Below are positions 1-12,000 of a DNA stretch of 15,948 bases, piece after piece. The notes beneath the pieces are model-generated. The model ran no database searches, had not been told where the DNA came from, and saw nothing but the letters and a program-made list of their open reading frames with translations. Source of the stretch: Ichthyophonus hoferi (lineage: Eukaryota; Opisthokonta; Ichthyosporea; Ichthyophonida; Ichthyophonidae); the NCBI GenBank assembly GCA_002751075.1, contig NAOQ01000283.1, positions 70,385 to 86,332 of the forward strand, in the 5' to 3' direction. Within the stretch, counting starts at the first letter, position 1; each line of letters opens with the position of its first letter. A program made the position numbers and the translations under genes.

Positions 1-21
1 AAATAGTTTTGATGTTGTTTT
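1..21 (-). CDS. Exon 12 stub, cut by the window edge
   Basis: The minus strand carries CCCAATTTCTTTTGTAG, a near-ideal acceptor, ending at 22. Joined to the G left by exon 11, the next seven codons are open and read ENNIKTI, which resembles the lead-in to other domains (for example KGNITG or KPSIRG). Only 21 bases are visible, so the content is unknown. It implies that the gene continues to the left. Confidence 0.5.
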
Positions 22-3000
22 CTACAAAAGAAATTGGGAATGAGGCCATATGAATGGGTGAAGTTTGGTATTATTTATAGTGTTGCTAACAATACTAGGT
101 AAAACATATGAAAACCATATAGCAAAAAATACATGCATCTAGTCTTACAATGTATTCCTGTTAACAAAGATGTGTATAATTTATACACAAAAATACTCCA
201 ATGTTCACCCACCCTCCAATCACTTACTTAGTTTTATACACAGGCATAAATAAACCAACCTGTAAAAGCAATGTCAGCATTTTCAAATGTTGTGCTAGGT
301 GGAATCAGCACTTTCATTCCTTTGGAATCTATTCTTTCTATCACTGCTACCAATTCTAGCTCATTGATTAATTGCTCATCAACATCAGCTTGCAGGAAAT
401 AGGTCCCTGCCGGTATATTAATAAACTTGTATAAACCCAACTCATTTGTCAACACCGTGCGGTGTGTATCTGTAGTATTTCCTATAAGTGTTACGGGTAT
501 ATCGGGAATGCCAGGTTCAGTGTCACTTCCATCATCGTGGCCGTTTCTATTGGAGTCGATGAAAACGCGAGATACAATAAAAGATAAAATGGCTATGTTT
601 AAAAGGGAGTAGTAGAAATAATGTAGTTATGTGTTAGTTTATGGGAAACTCCAGTGTCTGTAGGGATGCAACGATATGCAAAACACATCTATATTTTTTA
701 AGTATAAACCCACTGCATGCACCAAATAACATACTCAGACATATCATTTTTATTTTTATATTTTACTCTTTTTAGCCATTATTCTTATTTAAAAAAAAGA
801 TCTATAAAATATATAGTTAGAAATCTCTAACAATAAACTTTTATTGTGCTTACCGTAGCCAATTCAATTACACCCATTTTTAAACGTACTATACTTGTGT
901 GTGTAGACATAGTCAACTTACAATTATCCGTATATTCAAAGTTCACATTCTCGACAATCTTCCCTTCCACCACCTTTACATCTTTTGGTGGGGTTGGCCA
1001 ATCTCCATTAACACTAATTATTCCTGGGGGTAATGATTGATCAACCACTTGTATAATTACTGACTGTCCTGGGGGGAGAAAGGTAAACTTAAACGCGCCA
1101 TCTTTGTCTGTAATTGTATGTAACATAGGAATGGTTTTGTTACTCCAGTTTAATGTGATATTGACACCAGGAATACTTTTCAGTGTAGTATTGCCTTGCT
1201 TTGGATGGTCCATACTGAACAATCGTCCAGAAATTGACCCAGATGGACCTGCATGTGTAAGGGTTTTATTAAATATTTGTATAAGGATGTATGTTTTAAA
1301 AGCGGAAGTGAATGTGTTATACGTGTATGTAACTAAATGGGTAAGTATAGATACAGGTGTAGAAAATATTAGCAGAGAAATGGAGAGAGGATGGGGGAGG
1401 GGGGGATGGAAAAACGCAAAAGTAGTGATCAGATCATGATGGCAATAATAACCACGGAAAGGATGCATGAGGAATAATTAATCAGTGCTATCTAGCTATC
1501 TATAGAGCCAGCCTGTACGCTTAGAGTCTACTTAATGTGACAATGGAACCCATATAAGCAAACAGCTCTTAATTTGCTTGACCTAATATGGCCACACCTC
1601 CAGCTGAGGGAAAAATACGTAAAATGAGCAAGTAAATGTTTTAACTAGCACCAGAAGTTTGATGTTCTAAAAGATGTGCAGACCAACAATAGATTAAAGA
1701 TACAAAATATGCCATGTAATATTATATACCATACACCTTAAACCAGATATCATTCACTATATACTATATATATATATATATATTAACACTCGCTTATTTT
1801 CTGCATTTGGTATCAATTTTCCCTTGTTAAAATCAGTACTTATACACTAATCAATTACTATTTCTTTTTCCTACCAAGGTACAATAAAATTTAAAACTAC
1901 CTTAAAAAACCAAAAAATATAATTAAAATTAACTTATAATCAAGTTTCAACTTTATTCATAGTAACATAAGCATATATGTCAATAAGATTTAATTAAAAA
2001 TTATATTTTAAGAAGGGTTGAAGATGGTATATAATATATATGGTTTAACGCAAGAACAAATACTAACCGAAAAAACCAATATTTAGAGTTACCGGTGTTG
2101 TCTGTTGAGATACAAAGATTTCAGTTCCATCTCTAGTGTTGACTGCTCTCGCAAGTTCATAATTGTGCATTACTTTGATTGGTAGGCTTTCTGTGTTAAT
2201 TGTTATCCAATGTGATCCTGGAGCAACTCCAACAAATGATACATTTCCTAGTTGATCTGTAATTGCCATACGTTCAAGAATGTGGCGTGAGTCATACAGG
2301 TTTACACCTAGAGATGTTAGAGGGGCTTCACCATCTTCAACATCTTCAATGCCGTTTTTGTTCGTGTCAAACCACGTATGAATGTTTACCTTCAGTTCTG
2401 TAAGAATTAATATTGCTCATTAATTGATTTGGCCGTATCATATTTAATATCACAGTGCGCATATACTTATGCTACGTGACCTCAACACTCCCCTTGCTTG
2501 ATTTCCAACATATAAACATATAAGTACTTTTAATTATATTTTTATTTTGCTCTTTTTGCACATACACGCTTTTAAAACGTTTCTAACACCCCTTTTCCTA
2601 TCTTCAAATGGATTAAAGCATATCCTTTTCATACATGAATCCAATATTTCTAATATTACTATATAGACACACATACATGCATTCACATAGATTCATACAT
2701 AATTGATAGTTTGAACAATTCACCTGTGCGATTTAATGTTTCAAATTCTCCAACTCCTATTGTTGCATTCAAAACATCATCTGTAGTATTGTCCACATTA
2801 AAGTCTTCAATGTCAATTGAGGGCTTTTTATCCCATATAATATTCTTATCCCCAGACAATCCAAATTCGTCGGTACTGCTTTCATTCCAGGTATTATTTT
2901 TATCACCGAGAAATTCAAAATTACCACCAATGCTTTCATTTGCTATATGGTTTTCTTCACTGAACACTCCAAAGCCATCATGATCACTACTACTATTTTC

Positions 3001-6000
3001 TTCTGATGGGTTATCCGTAAGACCGAAATTCCCGAGATGATCGTCATTTTCATTTGTAAAAGTGTCATTTAAAAAAATAAGTTCATTTAACCCCTCAGTA
3101 ATCTCTTCCTTTGATACATCCATATCATTATCAGTAATGCTATCTAATAAGCCAAAGTCCTTAAAACCACCATTTGCCTTATTTGATGCAACTTCTGTAT
3201 TACTGAATCCCTCAAATTCACTTTTGTCATTTTTTTTTAATATGTCATTTTTATCTGACACACTAAATGCTTCAAATTCTCCCTTGATTTCTTTGCCCAG
3301 CATATCATTTTTAATATCAAATTTGTCAGAAACTTCTACATCATCCTCTCCGAACCTATCATCAGCACTACTGATCTTTCCAAATTCATTTTTAGCCTTC
3401 TGTTCCAGATGATTATTTACATTGCTAAACTCACTAAAATCAGTCATATTGTTTTGTTCAGATTTATCACTAAACTTAGCAAGCCCTCCAAATTTACCAC
3501 CCTCATCCTTTTCTATTGTTTGATTTACCTTTTTATGAACCATGTTCTTATCTTGTATATCGTTATTATTAGTGAAAGTTCCAAACCCACTTTGTTTTTT
3601 TTTCATGGGCATATCATTTGAAGTGTTGATCTTTTCAAAGCTAGAAAAACTATTCTTATTCTTCACCTTTATGACAGGATTTTTGATTATGCTTAATTTC
3701 TTTAAAGAAACCACCACAAATGGAGTTGTTCCAGTTTTTACTTTTATGGGCACAATTGTTGATTCTGAGACAATATAACCTCGAGGTGCTCTAGGTTCTA
3801 CCAGATATGTACCTGCTTGGAGATTGTTAAAAGCAAACCAACCACCTGTTACGGTTATCTGTATTGATATAACCTTTAAATTGCTGTTCAGAAGCAGTAT
3901 AACCCCATTTGACAATGTTTGGTCTGTGGGGATAAGTGTAAGTCTACCTTTAATTCCAGTAAGGATTTTGGATGATTGCGATGTTAAAGGGGTGGCAGAA
4001 TGTAAACTCTTGATACTTGTATGTGTTTGAAGCGTACCTGGCCAAGAAGGCTTGACAGAAAAGCCAATATTGCTTTGCATTACATCTGATGATATTGTAG
4101 TTATGTGTTTTGAAATGGCATTTTTTGATTGTTTTTCAGGTAAGGGTATAATAATTGATGACTGTGTGGTCAGTGTTGTTAAGCTGGATATATGTGAAGT
4201 CGTTTCTGATTGCTTTTTAATTTTGTTCCTTGTGGAGGAGGGCCGGGAGAACCCAATAGTTGAAATCTTTGTTGGTATCTTGATGGCTGTGTGACAGAAT
4301 AATTATAAGATATGACTGACTATTTACTACCCTATATTCGTTTTAGTTTTAAAAAAACTGTCCTGCATTTATCTATTTCTAGTTTATTTCTATTGTTTTT
4401 TCAGAAAGAAATTGCCTTGGAACCTAAAATTTCCTGATCAATCAAAACTATGGAGTGTGCAATAATAGCTCTCCCCCATCTTCCTCACTTCCCCCCAACT
4501 CCCTAAAGGGGGACTATTCCTGTGATCCAAGCGTTAACTTGAAAAAAGGTTAGCCCTAATAATAAATCCCTAACAATCTGTTGTTTTTGATGAATTATAG
4601 TGTCTATTTATGCAATTTTTTGAGCTTGAATGCTTAATATTGTAAGAGTAGCAGTTCAGTTGCTGGATTATTAATTCTATGACGTTTAACGTAATTAGAG
4701 AAAGAGTAAAATAAAAGAAAATTATAAGAAAACTATTAAATAAATTACTATATTTTAAACTTTTGGGTGGTTGTAAGCATTTGTAGTACTATTGTTATTT
4801 CGGAAAATTTAAACCAATCAGGAAGAAGGAAATATAGAAGAAGAAAACAAAAAGACAATTAAAAAGGCTGCAGAGAGAGAAAAAAAGAATGCAAGAGGAT
4901 TTTTTATAAAAAGAGATAGAAAAAGAAGAAAAAAACAATCACAATGCAACTTATACTAAATATAATGGAAAAGAATGAAAGGAAAAACAAAACAAAAGAC
5001 AGAAAATGAAACATAATTATTTAGATAAAACAAGGAATACAGCGGAATGCTTAAAAAAAAACTATTGGAAGGGAGGTGCATGGTTTAAGTTAAGAGATAT
5101 TTTTACGTGGCTTGTTTGAAATCCAGTTGATCTAATCACTGATTGATTGAGCAATTTTAAAATTTTATAACGCATGGTTATTATGTAAGTTGCTTTATAT
5201 TGTATAGTATTAATCATAAACAAAGCATATTTATTCCTACCTTTAAGAGAGAGGACAGCATAATAAACTTGCCCTGCCTTCACCACAGCACTGGCCGATT
5301 TTCCCTTCACATATTCAGTTTTGGGTACTGGATGTAAAATGTACTTCCCTGGGTCAAGATTCAAAGCAACAAACATGCCATGTGAATCTGTCTTTGTCGT
5401 GGCCACCAGCCTGGCTTGAGCGTTTTGAATTTCTACTTTTACATTAGCCAGAGTTGAAGAGACGCTTTCAGGGCTGTTACCTAACATATCATTAAAAACA
5501 ACTTTTCCAGTAATATTGCCTTTGTTGATTGCTTTAGAAAAATATATAGCAAATTGAGGTAAAGGTAGTTGGACAGATGAGAGTAGGGAAATTAAGTATA
5601 TAAAAATAGCAGGAAAAGAGAATATATAAGAGCAGTCAGTATTTTTATTGTTTTATGCCTTAAAGCTAATACAAAACAGAAATATTTAAGAGAGCTCAGG
5701 AATCATTACAGATACTAACCACAAAGTAGGTAGAAATATGTGTGAATCGGTTAATTGTTGTTGGTTACGTAAACAGCGCAAACAAAAAAAATATAATAGT
5801 TAATTAGTATACTAGGTACTTGTTCAGATAAAAGAAGTATGCATGAAAAGCCTATGCTTATGGTGTATTTCAATGCTTATATATATGATTATGAATAAAT
5901 ATCTGTAAATTTTTAAATTTTTTTGTAGCTCATTTTGCTACGTTTACAACAAATATATATAAATGAGTTACTGGAGTAGTGCATAATAAACGACAATAAG

Positions 6001-9000
6001 AAGGTATTCTGTTAGTGTATGCTCTCCAATATATACTATGCATTACTATGCAAGGTTGTATGCGGCTGTGTTTATACAAAATAATAATTACTATTTCCAA
6101 ATATAAACAGAGCATACGCACACAAGAGACTAAAAGTTTAATCTGGAAAATAATAAATAAGAATGCCAATGAGGGTAGTAGGATACTATTTATTTGTTAA
6201 ATCAACTCATCGCCACCAATGCTTTTTTATGTCATACGCTACTCACCTTTCAACGCCAGTACAACGGCAGTATGTTTTCCATACTCGGCGGATATATTGA
6301 CCATTTCTGACACAAAATAATTTCTAGGCGCCATAGGAGTAATCAAATAGTTTCCTGGTACTAATTTGGCCAATATAAAGGTACCGTTGGTGCTTGTAGT
6401 CGTGTTCAGAACCCTGCCACCATTATCAGGTATGGCCAACACCTTTATTCCACCAAGACCATTTCCCGTTATTGAAACAGTGCCATTTTTTGACGTGTCT
6501 AGTACAACACTTCCGCGAACAGAAGGGTGATCTGTGTTTGAACGCTAGTTGTAAGAAATTTATACTTAATGTAGCTATAATACTAAATATATAATTATTT
6601 AAAATATGTTATTTAAGCAATTTAGCAACAACAAAAAACTAAATCTTCAGAAGGAAAATTTCCTTTTAGTTTTAATTGTTGGACTCACAAAGTACTATCA
6701 AAACAAAACCTTGAATTCGTTTTTGTTTTTCAATTAGTTTTAAAATTGATTATTTTAAAAAATAAAATAAAAGCATCTTAATATGTTCAGATAAACACTT
6801 TTATACAAGTAGGTGCATGAAAAAGGGTATAGATGAGGTAATATATTCTATCACAGGACTACTAATCTGATATAAGTATTAATAAGGTTGTGTTTTTATA
6901 TAAACCTTACAAACTTAAATTAAAACATCCCAAAATTATACTTTGCCTCTTTTCCCTTTATATAGTTAGATTGTAACACCAAAAGTACTATATTTCAAAA
7001 CAAATGCAGCTTCCTAGATCCCTAAAAACATGCAAATAAATATTATTACAAAGATAGTAATAAACAAGCAGGAAAAGTAAAAATGATGCTTATATAAAAT
7101 ATACTACAAAATGTGATGGGTGTACGTTTGTAATGATTTGTCCATGCACTTATTTTACTAATAAATTTATATCAATATAAATGTAAGCCAAATAAAAATA
7201 AATACTAACCAAAATGTAATATTAACAGAATATTCTTTTCTATTCCTTCAGCTACCGTAATGATGGCCGGGCGTGACGCCTTAAATTTTCCTTGAGCATC
7301 TATTTGCACAGTATATGTCCCGGGAACAAGCTTATTAAAGAAAAATATACCAGTCTTATCTGTTTTTACGGTGGTGATTAAATTCCCTTTCTTTATCGCC
7401 TTTACAATTACCCCGGAAATGCCTCTATTTGTTGTTGTAAAATTACTGTTGTTTATTGCGGCTAAGTTTACCTGCCCACGGATAGAGGGTTTAATTTGAA
7501 GCTGCAAGCCGCTGATGTCTGTATCAGTGGTTAAATGTGTATGTGTATTGTGTAGGTAAGGGTTGGGAAAGAAATAAATGGTGGCGATGAGTTTGATGCT
7601 AATTACACACCCTGAACTAAACACATTACTAAAATTATTAATTTTTTTCATTGAGTACTTACAAAATAATGAGTTTATTTGATTAATATGATACTGCATT
7701 TCAATATAATAACGTCAAAAACCTAGTAACAGTAAAACATTATCACTCAGTCTAGCATCTAAAAATTAAAAAAGAGGTTTATATAGGTATGATTCTAATA
7801 TTTAAAGTTTGATGTATGCTTTAATTTCAGTGCCTACATAATTGTACAAAAACCAAATTAAAGTCTAAGCACATTTTCAATTAGAGGCTTTTAATAACAA
7901 TATATTAATTTACTGTTGCACAACTAATTATTAACATATCATTCACGTAATCATTATAGTTAATAATACTTTTTGGTCTCTTTCACCAAATACGTTAAAC
8001 ATACATTTTCATTTTACATTTATGCACAAACATAAATTTTTACTTACCATTATTGGATGGCTTCAGTCCTAACAGCTCCACATGCTTATCCCCTGCCTCC
8101 AATTTTACAGCTAATGTCTTTATCGGAGCCAGCACCTTAGTTCCCACCACTCCTAAAGTATACAACCCAGGCTTAAGGTGAAATATTCCAAATTTACCTT
8201 GATGATCGGATATAGTGGTGTTTAACACCACTCCCTGAGTATTCATAAGGACTACAAGGGCATCTTGTATTGTGTTTTCATTACCAAGAAGAACTCCATC
8301 AGAATTATCGTCCAATAACACTACGCCCAGAATAGTACCATGGGTTTTGCTGTCTGCAACCACCTCTGTAGTAGATATTTTATATAATTCAATGTTTAGA
8401 ATGAAAATGAGCAAATAGTTAGGGTAATGAAAGGAAAATTAAGACAACATTTATTATAAACATAATGAATTTTTTTGTTTGTGTTTATTTGAATATTCAC
8501 GTCTTTGTAGTTTTGGACGTTTGTTTTTATATAAATCAATATTAAATAAAAATCAAGATGATATTAGACAGGACGTACTACTACGTATGTGGTAGTATCT
8601 ATCTAAACCTGATATAAAAATATAAAAAAAAATGGATTATACGACTTATAATAGTAAATTACAAAATTTATCCTTATATATTGTTTAGTTTTTCTATAAT
8701 ATGTTAAAGTTTTAGCTATACTGGTTCTAATAGGATGTATGTAAATGTATAATTGCAAAACTGGATGCTAAGGGTAATGGCGATAATTTACCAGATATTG
8801 TGGTTGTCTTTATGGATTGCTTTAATATGTAATTTCAGAATTAATATAAAGTACCAGAAATTATAAAGTAAGACACCATTGTACATTACACCATACATAC
8901 CATCGGAAGGTTTCAACGACATTAACACAGTACTATTCTGTCCTAGAATCACGCTGATCATCTTGCCCTTGCTGGCTGAATATCCTTCTTGAGGAGCAAA

Positions 9001-12000
9001 CCAAATATGATAAATGCCAGACTGGGTCACACCAATTGTGAATTGACCGTCAGATCCCGTAATTATCCCCCTTGATAAAGTACTGTTTGTTTTTAAATAT
9101 GTAACTTGTAGTATCACACCTTCTAATGGGATATTATTGTTGGCCGCCAACCCATCGCTATTGCTGTCAAACACCACCTTTCCGTTTATAAAGGCATTGG
9201 AAGGGCTAGGGCTAGACAATGGCATTCTAGTAATTGTAGGAATGCTAGTGGATGTTATATCTTTAGCGGTTAGTTTGGTAAATGATACTGATGTAACTAA
9301 GGATATTGGGATAGCCGTAGATAAAGAACGAAGGAGTGTGGAGCTAGAGATTGAAGTAGTCAGGCTTAAAAAAGGACTAGCAGATACAGGGGGTACAATC
9401 ATGGTGCTGCTTGGTGTTTTATAGTTGGTAGTTGTTACAATAGCAGTTCGTAATGTTGTGTCCAGAGAAGACACTGCAACAAATAAAGTATTGTCGGATA
9501 TTGAAGAAGCTATTGCTGATTTTTTTAGCGTTGAGGTGATTTTCTGTGTGGAAGAGAATATTGATAATGATAACTTGGTATTTGTAAACCCAAGTGGAGA
9601 AGAGAATTTTGATTCTAAGAGAAATTGCTCTGTTTGGGTCTTTGTAGTAATGGAACTTATAAGGTTTGTAATCGCTGTTTTCTGATGCCATGTAAATGTA
9701 GATGTTGGCGCAATGGTATTAACCGTCATTGTTTTACTTATAGTTGTATGCATTGAGGTAGGATTAAGGTTGTGCATAGCTGTTACTATGGTTTGTCTAA
9801 TGATTTGTGTAGAGGTTATTAGTGGATGGCTAGTCTTAAATATGGATGCAATAGTAATTTCGGCATTGGAATTCATCCCGTTCCTGGTTAAGTCCATAAT
9901 ATTTTCAAAATTAATGACTGTAGTTGGATTGCTATCAGTCGTGGTTGTCCTGACACCCGAAGTGGAGGACCTTGCAGTCTCTAAAATAAAACTCAATGGA
10001 TTCCGACTATTTTTCTCAATTACATTGATAGATGTGACAGTGGGGCTAGTGGCAAAATCAACTGCAGGGAAAAAAATACTCACATCAGGGTTTACAAATG
10101 TTAGTGCTGTCGGTAGACCTCTTAGACTTATCATTAATGTTATAAAAAAAACTATACTCGGGCCATTTTGTATCAGTGTTATTTTATTTAATAGACCAAT
10201 TGTAATAGATTTGAATTTAGATGTGATTAAGAGGCTGGGTTTTACGGACATTAACGGTGATGCTGGTAATAGGGTTAAATGTAATATTTTGTTTGTTAAA
10301 ATAAAAAGTAATGTGGAAATAATTAGAATGGTTAAGCTAGTATTTGCATCGTTGACCTTAAATCTCGGACGTATTGACTAGATATGATTCACATAAAATA
10401 TCATTAATTAACCTTTATCATACGTTATAAATACTTCCTTTATTTTCTCTTTTACCTTATTACCACAAACTACATACTGGCCAACTAGCTAATAATAGTA
10501 TTTTTTGTCGACTATGCTTACATATATAGGGCAAGACTAGTTCAATAATATAGCCATTAATTTGACATTATATTAAAAAACACCTGAGTGGATGTCCATA
10601 ATTAAACCTATTTTAGTAAATAGTTTACGTCTATTCACGACTGATTTGTGGAATAATTTATTATAAAATATTATTACCTACCTTCATTCTCTTTAAAATT
10701 TATCATCAGAGCGACATGTTTTATTGCGCCTCTTACAATCTCAACACTGTTATCTCCGGATACCTCGTACAATGTTCCAGGTAAGAGTTCCATAGAATAG
10801 AGCCCCGGTTCCACTCTATTAAATTTAAAGTTTCCTTCATTATCTATTATTGCACTTTTTTTTTCAACGCCTGCCTTGCCTATTAACAGGACGGAACTGA
10901 AGGCCAAAGACCCTTCCTCTCTTTTTCCTGCAAACTTAGCCGTTCCTAATATCGTTGCGTATGAAGTGTCTTTTCTAGTTCCTTCTTCTATTTATTATTT
11001 TATGTTTTGTTTGTATATTTGTTTTTTTAAGGTATGGGATTTTGGTTACAAGTTAGTCTAAACTGATAATAACTTTAAATTCTGTTTATAAGGTTAATTG
11101 TTTTTGCATATACCGTACATGTATCTCCATTAAAGAAAATATCAAGACAATGAGCTTGTGAGTATCAATTTTCAAGTGCTCATGTGTACCTAATTCTAAT
11201 CCGCATTTCCACCTAGTATTCTAATTATCATCTTGTTAACTAAGCACTATATTAAAATCTGTTATGCCATACTTACTTAAAATTCCTAAGATAAAATTAC
11301 GAGGTAATCATTTGGTATTTAATCAGCAGTTTTTACCTTTCCACATCGAACTATTCTATTGATAATACTGAAAAAGAAAAACATATATATGCCACATATT
11401 AATTGATTGTTTTAGTGTAATAATTCTTAATATAAATGTGAAATAAAATTGAACACGGTTGTCTGAGTAATCTTCTTTTCAATTGTAAGCATTGCCATTC
11501 AACATAAAATTGAGGGGGTTTTTTGGAGGATTTTGTTATGGTGGTATAAATTCTAGCGGTCATCACACATACTGTTATTAAGTCAATTATGTTACATTGG
11601 TGTATCTAAGAAAACCAATTCTGCATTTCATTTATGGCACCAGAGAAAAAAAACTGCTGTCCTATACTATATGGTATTTAGATGCCTTGAATTTACTTTT
11701 TTTAAATGAATAGGTTTAGAAGTAATATATATAAACTGCAATTATTTTTGGTTTTTTTAAAACACCTATGATGACTATTATAATAAAAAACAGTGACTTG
11801 ACCCCTATTCACTCTGAAGAATAAATAAATAAACTTGTTCTTTTGTTTTCTAACTTTTTTATTCCTTGATATCACAATAATAATTTCCTGTCTGATGAAA
11901 CAATTGGAAACAGGCTATTAGGCAAATTTTAACATTTAAGCATCATATCATATTACATAATTGCCAAAAATATATCTTTTAAAAGAAATTTGCAACGTTT

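Noticed and set aside
231-259. Exon 11 read through to a stop as the end of the gene
   Set aside because: It would add nine atypical residues (WFIYACV-like). The donor at the conserved domain end and a strong acceptor at 23-22 fit the pattern of all other exons better.
1381-1410. G-quadruplex in intron 9 (plus strand)
   Set aside because: Only two long G runs plus short GG pairs. Four well-spaced runs are not present, and the transcript carries the C-rich strand.
3062-3412. Plus-strand open frame opposite the acidic tail
   Set aside because: A shadow of exon 8. Ser/Phe-rich low complexity comes from complementing Asp/Glu/Lys codons.
5930-6169. 79-residue open frame in intron 6
   Set aside because: No domain signature, contains several cysteines unlike the gene, and has no matching splice sites in phase 1.
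9713-10381. 222-residue open frame on the plus strand
   Set aside because: It lies antisense to the Ser/Thr-rich exon 3 and intron 2. Its Val/Ile/Leu-rich content mirrors the opposite strand's Thr/Ser/Asn codons, and no domain or splice logic supports it.
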